DNA of 64,000 bases, from contig NW_020313044.1 in NCBI RefSeq assembly GCF_003265705.1, positions 1,404,463 to 1,468,462 of the forward strand, written 5' to 3'. Positions 53,614 to 64,000 of this stretch are shown one piece after another. Position numbers and translations under genes: made by a program. Source of the DNA: Callorhinus ursinus. Its lineage: Eukaryota; Chordata; Mammalia; Carnivora; Otariidae. Position 1 is the first letter of the stretch. Each line of letters opens with the position of its first letter. A model generated the notes under the pieces. That model was not told where the DNA came from, made no database searches, and was given only the letters and a program-made list of their open reading frames with translations.

Positions 53614-56600
53614 CTGAAACAAAGTCAGGCAACTGTTTCAAAATATGTTCAAGGCTATTCTCAAAAAAAAAGTTCTAAAATGCTGATATGCAAGTTTCAC
53701 GGCTCCAGGTAGCCTTTCCACTTAGCTTCTCACCCAGCTTCCACCCTTGGATCACAGTAAAGATCATAAGTTTGAGCCTAAAATCCAAACCCTTTAATAA
53801 AGAACTGCTACTCACATCATTGAATGCACAACACTTTTGGGCACAAGTTGAAGCTTCATCCCACAGCTTGCACTTAAAATAGTACTGGGCCAAATAGCGG
53901 AAAGCAGTGCTCTCTTCTAGGTGCTCCACTATTTCCTAGACAAGGAAAGCAGGAGTGACTGAGGTGGTCAGGATGAGATCAGCAACCCAATTCTCATGCT
54001 CATGACACGTACCCCACAGGAATAGATATCTTGGATATATTTGATGTAACACTGGGCAGCTTGTTCTGACTCAGTCAATTGTTCATGAAGCCTACAAAAT
54101 AAATTGGTCTGTAAGTACAAATCAGATCTCAAAGCAAGCTAATGATAAAAAATAAAAGCACGGGGCGCCTGGGTGGCTGTCGGTTAAGCGACTGCCTTCG
54201 GCTCAGGTCGTGGTCCTGGAGTCCCGGGATCGAGTCCCGCATCGGGCTCCCCACTCAGCTGGGAGTCTGCCTCTCCCTCCGACTCTCCCCCCTCTCATGT
54301 GCTCTCTCTCTCTCTCATTCTCGCTCTCTCAAATAAATAAATAAATAAATCTTTTAAATAAATAAATAAATAAATAAATGAAAGCACAAGATGCACAGTA
54401 CCAGAGAAGCCAACAGAAATAACAGCATTTTACTCCTTTCACTCACTTTGCCAGTTTCACCAGAGCCATTTTCTCCACATCTCCCACAGCGTAAGCTCTC
54501 CAGTAACACTGTCAAAAAAATAAACTGGTCACTTTGACCATCGTCCCATGTGCCATGACCTACCACATAAAGGCTAAAGTCCTACAAGCCGCCCAGAAGT
54601 GTAGACTTGGAGAATGCAAAGCATTTTTACTAGACTAATATTCCCACTGATGATGTCAGCCCCGCTTTGCTTTTTAGCCTATGAGCCTATAAATACTTAG
54701 GACTTCTGTACGTAGATAAATCAGAATGAAGGACAATTAGAGCACAGAGAGCCCAACCCTTCATCCAAACTGCTGATTTCCACTCAAATTCTCCAGGACC
54801 CAAATGCAGATACCTTTTTGGCTTCCACTAATTGATTCAGTTTCTCATAACATTCTCCTAAAGCAACCAGCATACGAGAATCATTGGGCCTGAGAAAAAA
54901 GAGAACAGGCATCTGAGCAAAGACTTTAAAAAAAAACTAAAGTCCTCCCTTGAGGAAACACCATCACCAACCACTATTTCAAATCTATACAGTGATTGAT
55001 CTTTAATCCAATACTTCATATAATTATATTATTTTCTGTTCACAATTATACTATTAACCCAATAGAATACACTACATAAAAATGACCAAAAAGTATATGG
55101 CACGTTTAAACCCAGGTCTCTAAGAATCAAAACCATTCAATCACTGTGATTCTTCAGTAGCTATCAAAAGGTAAAGAAAAGGGGCGCCTGGGTGGCTCAG
55201 TCGTTAAGCGTCTGCCTTCGGCTCAGGTCATGGTCCCAGGGTCCTGGGATCAAGCCCCACATCGGGCTCCCTGCTCCGCAGGAAGCCTGCTTCTCCCTCT
55301 CCCACTCCCCCTGCTTGTGTTCCCTCTCTAGCTGTGTCTCTCTCTGTCAAATAAATAAATAAAATCTTTAAAAATAAAAAAATAAAAAAAGGTAAAGAAA
55401 AGTATGAGCTTGTCTCATAACACATCATTAACCGGTCAGACTTACCGAAGCTGATGGGCCCGTCTATAATAATAAAGGCAATAAAATGGCATCTTAAGGA
55501 TTTCATAGGTCTGTCCAAGCCCATACCAGGCTCTGTAGTCCCGTTTATTGACCTCGATGGCATGTCTAAGAAATGGAAGAGAGACTGGTAAGAGGGCAGA
55601 ATCAAGGTTAGCGATTTGTAGGCTCAAGAGAGGCTCCTAACATCACAGTAATCCCCTCTACCTCACCCCTCAACTAGAAACTCACCTATAAGCCTGAATA
55701 GCAGCAGATGTGTTCTTCATTTCCATGTACTCATGTCCCATCAGTGTCCAGGCCCCAAGATACCGAGGATTCAATTTCAGGGCTCTCTGGAAATATAAGG
55801 CTGCTTTCTCATGCTGAGAACGTAAACTATAATAATTGCCTGATTGAAAAATAAAAAAATATATATATATGAATAACTAGACAGGTAAAAATGGAAGCCC
55901 ACTAAAATAGCATTCCACAGAGCAGGCATGAAACTATAACCCATTCCCCCAAAGTGTTTGCAGAAAAGCCAAATTGTACATAAAGGGAACATCATCATTC
56001 CCTTGGGAAATATAGTGCATCTATCACACATTCTGGTTCAAAAAAAAAAGGTGTTCCCTAACACTTAAAAGTTTTTCTTCAGTTTATTTCATCTGGATTT
56101 AGCATTTACCCACATTTTTTTTTCTCCATTTTTAAAATTTAAATTCAATTAGCCAACATATAATACATCATTAGTTTTGATGTAATGTTCATTGATTCTT
56201 TAGTTGTGTAAAACACCCAGTGCTCATCACATCACGTGCCCTCCTTAATTATCCACATTTTCTTTTTTTTCTTTTATCCACATTTTCTTAACAAAGGGTA
56301 GGAAGGGACGCCTGGGTGGCTCAGTCGGTTAAATGTCTGCCTTTGGCTCAGGTCATGATCCTGGGGTCCTGGGATCAAGTCCCGCATCGGGCTCCTTGCT
56401 CAGTGGGGAGCCTGCTTCTCCCTCTGCCTGCTGCTCCCCCGCACCACTTGTGTGCTCTCTCTCTCTCTGACAAAATCTTTAAAAAAAAAAAGGTAGGGCG
56501 CCTGGGTGGCTCAGATGGTTAAGCGTCTGCCTTCGGCTCAAGTCACGATCCCAGGGTCCTGGGATCAAGTCCCGCATCGGGCTCCTTGCTCCTTGGGAGC

Positions 56601-59600
56601 CTGCTTCTCCCTCTGCTTCTCTCTCTCTCTCTCTTTCTCCCTCTCTCTCTTTCCCTCTGTCTCTCATGAATAAATAAATAAATAAAATCTTTAAAAAAAA
56701 AAAGGTAGGAAATTTCTATAGTATGCTTTAGATTGGTAGTTTTCCAACTATATTCCTAGGTTTTGCTTTTTTTTAAAGATTTTATTTATTTATTTGACAG
56801 AGAGACAGCAAGAGCAGGAACACAAGCAGGGGGAGTGGGAGAGGGAGAAGCAGGCTTCCCACCAAGCAGGGAGCCCAATGCGGGGCTCAATTCCAGGACT
56901 CTGGGATCATGACCTGAGCTGAAGGCAGAGGCTTAATGACAGCCATCCAGGCGCCCCTATTCCTAGGTTTCTAAAGAGGTATGTACCTCAAGGGATAAAA
57001 AGGTAGAGCTCTGAGCTCCTCTCTCCCACAAGAATTAAAGCAGTTCTACTAGCATTGGTCTTGAAAAGAACAAGTGAAAGCTTTTGGGATTCTGTGAAAG
57101 ATTTTATTTGCAGAAAGGGTATAGAAGCCATTTGACTTATGTCAACTGGTAAATGGATAAATAAAATGTATATATCTAAACAATGGAATACTAGTCAACA
57201 TTAAAAAGGAAAGAACTACTGATACATGCTACGACATGGGTAATTTCAGAAACAGCTAAGTGAAAGAAGCCAGACAATAAGACTAAATATTCCAAGAGCG
57301 CCTTAACATGAAAATTTCAAGAAAAGGCAAAATATAGAGTGAGAAGGCAAATCTGTGGCTGCTGGGGGATGCAAGGGGGACTGACTGCAAACACATTCAG
57401 AGGAACTTCCAAGGGTGCCAGAATATTCTAAACTGGATTTATGGCTATGGTTACACAACTCTATAAATTTACAAAAACTCATTGAACTGTAAACTTAAAG
57501 TTGGTAAATTTTATGGTATGTAAATTATACCTCAATGAAGCTGTTTTTTTCAATAAAGTTATTTTTAGAAAAAAACTATTTTTTTAAAAAAAGAACAACT
57601 GAGGGGCGCCTGGGTGGCTCAGTTGGTTAAGCGACTGCCTTCAGCTCAGGTCATGATCTCAGGGTCCTGGGATCGAGCCCCGCATCGGGCTCCCTGCTCC
57701 GCGGGAAGCCTGCTTCTCCCTCTGCCCTCCCCCTGCTTGTGTTCCCTCTCTCGCTGTCTCTCTCTATTAAATAAATAAAATCTTTAAAAAATAAAATAAA
57801 ATAAAATAAATAAAAAAAGAACAAATGAATAAAGGGGATTAAAAGTCACAAATTTCCAGTTATAAAGTAAATAAGTCACAGAAAGCAAAGTACAGCATAG
57901 GGAATACAGTCAGTAATACTGTAATAACTGTATGGTGACTACGCTTATCATGATGAGTGTTCAGGAATATAGATAACTGTCAAATCTCTGTGTTGTACAC
58001 CTGAAACTAATATAACATTAACCTTAATAATAACTGGGATGCCTGGGTGGCTCAGTCGGTTAAGCGTCTGCCTTCAGCCCAAGTCATAGTCCCAGGGTCC
58101 TGGGATCAAGCCCCACGTCAGGCTCCCTGCTCAGCAACGAGCCTGCTCCTCCCTCTGCCTCTGCTGCTCCCCCTTGCTGTGTGCACTCTCGCTCTCTCTC
58201 TCTCTGGCAAATAAATAAATAAAATCTTTTAAAAAATAAATTAAATAAATAAATAAATAAATAAACTTAGTAATTTAAAAACCCCACAAATCCTGTTTCT
58301 AATGTAGCTATGAAGCAGAATGTTTCTAATAGTAAAAATGAAAAAAATAACCTAAATAGTCATTAGCTGGGGAGTAGGGAAAGGGAAGGAATGAAAGCTG
58401 TATGTTTGAACATGGTACATTTCTAGGCCAAAATATTGATTCCCCACCCAGAAAAAGGGATATAGCCCTATATAAGCCCTAGGTGCTAAAGGAGTGAGGA
58501 TGATGGAGATATTAAAGAAGTTAGAACAAGCCAAGTTTTGAGCAAAGATCAAGTAGATGAGTTGTTTTTTTTTTTTAATCACATTTGGAAGAGCTAAAAT
58601 ATAATGAATGGTTACAACATGCTGGGCAAGCTACACTGGTATAAGTGCTTTCTAGGCATCAATTTATCTAATCCTCATGACAATTACCTGAGAGAAGGAT
58701 CTACTTTATTAATAAGAAAACTAGCATAGACAGGCTAAGTCCAAGGTCACACAGCTACCTGGTAGTACAACCAAGATTTAAACTTGAGTAGTCTGGTTCC
58801 AGAGTCCAAACTTAACTATGCCATACTATAGTATATATGATTTTTTCTTTAAAAAAAAAAAAAGAAGATATTATACAGAAACAGTTGCATAAATGTGCAA
58901 AAATAAATGTCCACATACAAAGATGGCTCCTGATTGGATGATGCACCTGGGGATGCCTTTATCTCTTGACAAGTCTTCTCCCACTTCCCAGTGATTCCTT
59001 GTAATTAGAATATTGTTAAGTCTAGATCTCAAACCAAAAAAAGGGGCTTCTTGGGGTGCTTGGGTGGCTCAGTCAGTTAAGCATCTGCCTTCGGCTCAGG
59101 TCATGCTCCCAAGGTCCTGGGATCAAGCCCCATATCGGGCTCCCTGCTCAGCGGGAGCCTGCTTCTCCCTCCTTCTGCCCCTCCCCCTGCTCGTGCTCTC
59201 TCTCTCAAATAAATAAAAATCTTAAAAAAAGAGGCACCTGGGTGGCTCAGTACATTAAGCGTCTGCCTTCAGCTCAGGTCATGGTCCCAGGGTCCTGGGA
59301 TTGAGCCCCACATTGGGCTCCCTGCTCGGTGGGGAGCCTGCTTCTCCCACTCCCCCTGCTTGTGTTCCCACTCTCGCTGTCTCTGTCAAATAAATTAAAA
59401 ATCTTAAAAATAAAATAAAATAATTTTTTTTTAATTTTAAAAAGGGGGGGCCTTCTTGATGGTTTCATCCTCATAGTCGTATTTATCCTAGAAGCCACCT
59501 CTACTGAGGTACAATTGCAAACAAAGGCTTTAGCCAAGCCTTTAACAGCCCTCCTGGTAAAAGGAACCTCAAAGCTCATTGTGGGACATTCCCTGACTGT

Positions 59601-62600
59601 AATGACTTCACATCAGGTCCAGAGTGTCTTAGAGACCAAAAGTCACCAATGGATGATGGGAAACTGACTTGTTTTTAAAAGATTTTATTCATTTATCAGA
59701 GAAAGAGAATGCACAAGCAGGGAGAGCTGCAGGCAGAGCAGGCAGAGGGAGAAGCAGGCTCCCTGCTGAGCAAGGAGCCCGAAGCGGGACTTGATCCCAG
59801 GACCCTGGGATCATGACCTGGGCCAAAGGCAGATGCTTAACCGACTGAGCCACCCACGCGTCCCAAGGGAAACTGACTTATTAAACACCAGGCAATGCTT
59901 ACAGACATGCCTGAAATAATACTTAAAATGTGTCAAACTTTAAACCCAGCTACCCTTATGCCTGGACCTGACCGTCGTAACTTCTATAGAGTAAACTGTT
60001 CAGAGGTCATTGATCTTGCTTATTCGAGTCAACCAGATTTAAAAGACTCCCCTATCAAAAACACAGAAGACAATTAGTTTATGGCAGTTGTTTCATGAAA
60101 AAGGGGTAAGAAAAGCTGGGTATGCTATAGTCAGTCTAACTCAGACTGTTGAGGCCAAAGCCCTGTCAGCAAACACGTCTGCCCCCAAAGCAGAATTAAT
60201 AGCACCCACTTGTGCTTTGCAATTGGCAAAAAGTCTTAAAAATATTTATACTGACTCCAAAAATGCCTTCGTCATCCCATATGCCCATGGAGCAATTTAA
60301 AGAAAAGGGGATTATTATCAAGCCATAGCTCCCCAATGAAATGGGCCTGAAATTCACACAAATTCAAAGGATGACCCTCCAAAACTGAATAGCCCTTAAT
60401 ATCCTGACTGCAGTGCAAGGAGGCCCAGTAATCAATGGCTGGGTCCTGGCTGGGACCCAATGGCTATGTGACTCTAACTTGTGGCCATGGCTCCCCCAAG
60501 CTGGATAGGCCGCTGTACTCTGGGTTTTGCCTGGATGCACAGACACATTGTTAAAACCATTACCATTATTAAACCCAGCTAACCTTCCAAATTTAAAACA
60601 ATGGCGGACATGTTTTGTGTCTCATTGGTATGACCACCTGGCATCCATCTTTGTTCCTTCTTTAAGACTGGACGATGTTGTCTGACACAAAGAAGCTCTT
60701 AATAAGTACATGGTTAAATCCTTATATGACAAAGTAACATTTCTCTATTAAATACTAAAGTAATACAAATGTGTAAAGCAGCTTTATAAAAAGAATGACA
60801 TTAGGTGTTTTAAGTGTTGCACAAGGCAGAACTTTGCTCTATCATAAAAACAGAATGCTCTGTATACATTCCAGATAATCACAAAAATATTTCTGGGTTT
60901 TTAACTGACACGAATACTCAAATTGGCATTTTAAATGATCTCTTTCCTTTAGTGATTGCTTTAAACTCCTGGACTGGAGGAAAACTATGGTCAACTATTA
61001 AGGATCTCTTTGTTGGACTTGTCATTCTTATAGCCATACTAATCTTAATGCATTATCTTTTTCAGTATCTCTCTGCTTGGTGCCGAGACTCCATTCCTAC
61101 AATGACTTCACATGGACAGATGATCCCTCCTACTCAAAGAGATTCATACATGTTGACCATGTTGGATTAGGCTGCCTCCCCTTTCATAACTCCCCTATAT
61201 GTTCCCCAATTGACCAATTTTGACCTAGGTAGGGGCATCTCTACACCCCTACTCGGCAGGAAGAAGTTACAGAAGACGAGCCCTTCCACCTTCAACAACC
61301 TTAAAGATTTAAGGGTCAAAATTGTTCAGGGGCGAAATGATGAGGGAGCAGAAGGCAAGCTGAAGACAAAGCATAAGCTGACAGCCTGCAACCTCCCCCT
61401 ACCCCCTCACTCCCAGGTGGGACTTTGTGTGACTTTCTTCCAGGAATCTCCCAACTATCTTAACTTTAATACCTTGCCAGAGGGGAAAACAACATTAACT
61501 TGACAATGACAAGGCCTCCAGTATCTCGCAGGTCCGTCTTCCTTAGCACATGAAAGCCCTTTTGAAACCTCCCTTTTCCTTCCCCCAACTCTGAGTGTAT
61601 AATCACCAGTCCTCAAGACCCCAGTGCAGCAGCTCTTTCTGCCCTCGGGTCCTGTACCGGTTCTTTAATAAAACCACAATTTTGCGTGCGCGGGGACACA
61701 CACACACACACACACAAAGATGGTTCCTGAAACTGTTTTTATACTAACCAACAGTGGCCGTAACTTAACATAATAGAAAATGATTACATAAAAATGCTGG
61801 CACATCTATGTAATAAAATACTAAATAGCCATCAAAATAATACAAATCTGGATGTACTAAATAAAAAGAAAAGATATACTGCTAAGTTAAAAAAAAAGAA
61901 GAAATTACAAACCAGTGTTTATAATGACTTGTTTTTAGCAAGCAAATTATACACACACATTTTTAGTATTCACAAAGAAAAATATTCTGGAGTCATGCTC
62001 ACTGAACAATCTTGGGAGTGGGATTATACCCAGTTTTTACATTCTATAGTATATGATTTTGTTATCCTTGATGCTTTTATACTATTATTTTTACATTTGC
62101 ATTACTTACAATAAAAATAAATCTTAAAAGAAAAAAAAAAGTAGTGACTCTTACCAATTACACAGCATGTTTCTACACGGTATTTATCTATCTCACAGAG
62201 GTTGTGAGCCAGATAACTCAACTCAGACTTCATGCTCTGGAAGAAAAGAGAAAGACAATCTAAGCATGAATGAGGAATCCCCCGACCTTATTTTTCTTAT
62301 AGCTACCGCAACTCAATGACAACCCAACCCAGAAGATTAAAGCACAAAAGAGCCTGACCAAGTCTAAACAAAAGAAGCAGCTCACCCTGACATAAAGAAG
62401 GTTGGAGAATGTGTCCATATTTTCAATCCTGTAAGGGTCTTGTTTCCTTAGCTCATTAAAAATAGAAAGGGCTTTGTCAATGTCTGTAGAAAGAAGATAA
62501 GAAAGTTTAAAAAAACAACACAGTGCTACCTTCAGGACTTGATGGTATTTATTATCCTTATTCACTCACCTCTGATATTGTGATAGGCAACTGCAATTTG

Positions 62601-62747
62601 GGAAACAATATATGAGCTCTTAGAGAAGCCCACATCAATGAGATTCTGATACTTTTGCAGGGCCTCCTCTATCAACTGCAACTCTGTGTATATATGAGCC
62701 AGAAAAAACTCTTTCATCCAGGTGTCTGGCAAAGACAGGAACTTCAG
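53443..62747 (-). CDS. CDC23: CDC23/APC8, anaphase-promoting complex subunit (3' part; continues beyond the right edge)
   Basis: CDC23 (APC8) is a tetratricopeptide-repeat scaffold of the APC/C, the E3 ubiquitin ligase that targets securin and cyclins; it helps position CDC20/CDH1 on the complex. Ten exons join in frame to 379 residues, about the C-terminal two thirds of the 597-residue human protein (from memory). TPR repeats are visible as repeated helix pairs, e.g. [50 protein letters not shown] and [15 protein letters not shown]. The tail [10 protein letters not shown] ends the protein; APTRRV-type Ser/Thr-Pro sites precede it (NTPTRRVSP). Exon order and phases are intact with no disruption. 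The largest intron (55840-62154) holds a decayed retrovirus on the opposite strand. Confidence 0.96.
53816..53935 (-). CDS. CDC23: CDC23 exon (TPR)
   Basis: [19 protein letters not shown] to [11 protein letters not shown] helix pair ahead of the tail. Confidence 0.95.
54013..54091 (-). CDS. CDC23: CDC23 exon
   Basis: [26 protein letters not shown]. Confidence 0.94.
54162..54380 (+). mobile_element. CAN-SINE
   Basis: Full SINE with a long (aaat)n tail; 'aaaagcac' and 'gaaagcac' flank it. Confidence 0.92.
54447..54508 (-). CDS. CDC23: CDC23 exon
   Basis: [20 protein letters not shown]. 62 bases. Confidence 0.94.
54814..54889 (-). CDS. CDC23: CDC23 exon (TPR)
   Basis: [25 protein letters not shown]. 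Confidence 0.95.
55181..55392 (+). mobile_element. CAN-SINE
   Basis: Full SINE flanked by 'aaaggtaaagaaaag' on both sides, about 55 bases from a CDC23 exon. Confidence 0.94.
55446..55565 (-). CDS. CDC23: CDC23 exon (TPR)
   Basis: [18 protein letters not shown] to YYRRAHQL. Canonical TPR residues W, G, Y. Confidence 0.96.
55686..55839 (-). CDS. CDC23: CDC23 exon (TPR)
   Basis: [20 protein letters not shown], then [17 protein letters not shown] to AAIQAY. Confidence 0.96.
56100..56262 (-). mobile_element. LINE-1 3' fragment (antisense)
   Basis: 'aattcaattagccaacatataatacatcattag ... aaaacacccagtgctcatcac' is the reverse of a carnivore L1 3' end. Confidence 0.85.
56306..56700 (+). mobile_element. 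Two tandem CAN-SINEs
   Basis: Copies at 56306-56490 and 56497-56702, with 'aaaggtagg' before, between and after: a same-site double insertion. Confidence 0.93.
56770..56957 (-). mobile_element. CAN-SINE
   Basis: Reverse-oriented SINE flanked by 'tattcctaggttt' on both sides. Confidence 0.94.
57150..57560 (+). mobile_element. Old LINE-1 3' region
   Basis: 'acaatggaatactagtcaacattaaaaagg' and 'cattgaactgtaaacttaaagttggtaaattttatgg' are L1 3'-end signatures. Confidence 0.8.
57603..57825 (+). mobile_element. CAN-SINE
   Basis: Flanked by 'aaaaagaacaactga' and 'aaaaagaacaaatga'. Confidence 0.93.
57826..58030 (+). mobile_element. LINE-1 3' UTR fragment
   Basis: 'agtacagcatagggaatacagtcagtaatactg' and 'tgtgttgtacacctgaaactaatataac' match the 417-1125 L1 end. 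Confidence 0.85.
58038..58265 (+). mobile_element. CAN-SINE
   Basis: Full SINE with a long (aaat)n tail. Confidence 0.93.
58600..58830. repeat. MIR-like relic
   Basis: 'tctaatcctcatgacaattacctgagagaag ... ccaaggtcacacagctacctgg'. Confidence 0.75.
59053..59450 (+). mobile_element. Two tandem CAN-SINEs
   Basis: Copies at 59053-59231 and 59233-59410, same orientation, next to the left end of the retroviral relic. Confidence 0.92.
59452..60300 (+). pseudogene. Decayed retroviral pol fragment (class I ERV)
   Basis: Reading frames here resemble the end of reverse transcriptase and the RNase H domain of a gammaretrovirus-like pol; YTDSKNAF in the frame at 60088-60300 is an RNase H signature. Frames at 59895-60077 and 60088-60300 differ, and stops interrupt, so it is dead. 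A reverse CAN-SINE (59672-59866) is inserted, flanked by 'gggaaactgactt'. No gag, protease or 5' LTR is seen. It lies antisense in a CDC23 intron. Confidence 0.75.
59672..59866 (-). mobile_element. CAN-SINE inside the ERV
   Basis: Reverse-oriented SINE with the target duplication 'gggaaactgactt' on both sides; younger than the retrovirus. Confidence 0.94.
60301..61170 (+). pseudogene. Decayed retroviral env fragment (class I ERV)
   Basis: Integrase is missing or unrecognisable. Env-like pieces appear in broken frames, and an open stretch at 60814-61170 resembles the transmembrane subunit, with a hydrophobic membrane span near its middle. Where class I env has a CX6CC motif, this copy has the second cysteine of the pair replaced by serine. 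Stops and frame changes upstream mean no functional envelope protein. Confidence 0.7.
61330..61690 (+). mobile_element. 3' LTR of the decayed ERV
   Basis: After env come a purine-rich stretch, a TATA-like 'gtataatc' near 61598, and AATAAA at about 61667 followed by a CA repeat (61696-61715). This is the layout of a class I LTR. The left boundary is approximate. Confidence 0.6.
61716..62140 (+). mobile_element. Probable old LINE-1 fragment
   Basis: 'taaaatactaaatagccatcaaaataatacaaatctgg' and an A-rich end fit a diverged L1M. Weak by-eye call. Confidence 0.45.
62155..62236 (-). CDS. CDC23: CDC23 exon
   Basis: [18 protein letters not shown] to ETCCVI. 82 bases. Confidence 0.95.
62386..62483 (-). 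CDS. CDC23: CDC23 exon (TPR)
   Basis: [19 protein letters not shown] to FSNLLYVR. Confidence 0.96.
62570..62747 (-). CDS. CDC23: CDC23 exon (TPR), most 5' one in the window
   Basis: [20 protein letters not shown] to [11 protein letters not shown]. Acceptor ...tgctgccag. Upstream exons lie beyond 64000. Confidence 0.95.
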
Positions 62748-64000
62748 CTGGCAGCAGGAGAGAGAGGGACACACTTAATATACTTTGACCTCTCTTCCAA
62801 ATGAACATCAAGGAACTATCTTTATTGTCTAAAGAAATTTATCACCAAAACTTTATGAGAGCGCCTAACAATGAACACAGGGCAATTCAATTAAGTGAAT
62901 AGGACTCACAAACATAGTAGGGAGGAATGACCTAGTTGAGGAAGACTTCAAAGAAAAGATAGGATTTCAGGTGAGTCTTAAAGGATGGGTAGAACTTAGA
63001 AAGAAAAAAGAGAGAGGAAGAGAAAAAAAGAACATTCTAGGCAGGGCAACAACATAAAGACAGGCAAAACAATCCTGATGAGTGTGCGTGAATTAGATGA
63101 GGAAGCTAGCTTAGTTTAAGGGGAGGCTATGTGCTCAAAAGTAAGTGAAAAAATAAGACTGAACTGGTAGGGCAGGTCCTATGGTGCAACAGGAAGTGGG
63201 ATGCAATAGGAAACCACTACAATTTTCGGCAAGAGAATGACACGATGACATGGGTGTTTTAAGAGTAAGTTTGAAAACAGTATACAAAATGGCTTGGGAA
63301 TGGGAGTGTATAAATGGAAAAGCTAGACAGAAAAGCAGCTATTAATTATAAGTAATCCAAATGTAAGTTGAAAACCAACATGGCAAAGAAAACCAAGAGA
63401 AAGAGACGCATACGAGAAGGAAACCATGGGAAGGTCTGGCAACTGACTAGAAGAAAGGAGATTAAGAGAAAGAACAAATATGACTGTGCAGCATCAAGAC
63501 TGGGTGTCTTGAGAAATAGTGATGCTATCAAGAGAGTCTCTCAAGCTGGGAGGAAGAAAGAGAATTTGTCAGGCAAGATCAGAAACTTGGTTTTGCATAC
63601 TTTGAGTTCAGAGATAAAACAAACTTTCAATGAAAGTCTAGTAGGCAGTTAGAGATAATGAATAGGAATAAACCAAGATAAGATTTCAGACATAGATTTA
63701 GCAGCACATATCATTACTGGGGGACATCAACCAGCCTTTGGCTCTTTAAAGCCAACAAAATGAAGTATATTATTAATTCCATTAACTACTGAAGAATGGC
63801 AAAATAAACTCTATAGACAATGTCCTCTAACAAGGACTAATAAAATGATTGCAGTTTACATTATTTCATTAATTAAGAAAACTATAAATCTTTACAGAGT
63901 CCTAGGAAAGCTCAGAAGAGACCTTAAAAATGTTTTTAATACAATCCTTGATATCAGAGAAACCTTTCCTATGGCATCTTTGGAATAAGGAAACAAAGTA
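62748..64000. other. CDC23 intron with L2-like relic
   Basis: About 62930-63310 resembles LINE-2 ('ggtgagtcttaaaggatgggtagaa ... aacattctaggcagggcaacaac'). The rest looks like unique intron. The open frame at 63368-63652 (Lys/Arg-rich) has no recognised homology. Confidence 0.5.

Noticed and set aside
1457..59410. Dozens of similar ~190-base blocks spaced along the window, which could suggest an array or tRNA genes
   Set aside because: They are dispersed CAN-SINEs in both orientations with target duplications and A-tails. The tRNA-like head is a SINE relic; no intact cloverleaf tRNA gene is present, and there is no CRISPR-like spacing.
60814..61170. Possible domesticated (syncytin-like) envelope gene
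   Set aside because: Only a transmembrane-subunit fragment is open. The upstream part is frameshifted and stopped, the cysteine motif is altered, and no signal peptide or full-length frame exists.
63368..63652. Lys/Arg-rich open frame near the right edge
   Set aside because: AG-rich intronic sequence near an L2-like relic; composition explains the residues and no homologue is recognised.

Overview
This is an ordinary nuclear locus from a carnivoran mammal. It is packed with tRNA-Lys-derived CAN-SINEs, roughly 75 copies counting fragments. Most heads read like 'gcgcctgggtggctcag' and the bodies end in CT-rich sequence plus an AATAAA-rich tail. They resemble the arctoid form (bear, seal, mustelid) more than the dog SINEC_Cf form; that narrower placement is from memory of the families.

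Four protein genes are supported by spliced exons, in the order NME5(-) - BRD8(-) - KIF20A(+) - CDC23(-), which as I recall matches human 5q31. NME5: two coding exons (4-209 and 5873-6001), with a CpG-rich promoter and X-box-like site near 6600-6660; its 3' exons lie left of the window. BRD8: complete, 28 coding exons of the long two-bromodomain form (40970 down to 7720), plus an alternative terminal exon at 18468-18527 for the one-bromodomain form. KIF20A: complete, a non-coding exon 1 near 41455-41542 and 18 coding exons from 42026 to 51904. CDC23: the last 10 coding exons (62747 down to 53443); its 5' exons lie right of the window. Exon boundaries were set by GT/AG sites, and reading frame is kept across every junction in all four genes.

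BRD8 and KIF20A are head to head around a compact promoter at about 40950-41550. The BRD8 side has YY1-, ETS- and ZNF143/THAP11-like motifs. The KIF20A side has two inverted CCAAT boxes and a CDE/CHR-like element, the usual layout of G2/M genes. KIF20A and CDC23 converge tail to tail with a gap of about 0.3-0.5 kb. The proteins have a loose cell-division theme: KIF20A is a cytokinesis kinesin, CDC23 an APC/C subunit and BRD8 a TIP60/NuA4 chromatin subunit. NME5 is a ciliary protein.

The rest is introns filled with CAN-SINEs, LINE-1 fragments, MIR/L2/MER20-like relics and one decayed class I endogenous retrovirus in a CDC23 intron. I found no previously undescribed system. The most useful observations are a probable lineage-specific stop codon that removes the last ~14 residues of long BRD8, LINE-1 sequence forming the 3' splice-site region of a KIF20A exon, a LINE-1 tail at the BRD8 polyadenylation site, a local duplication inside the NME5 intron, and several nested or same-site SINE insertions.
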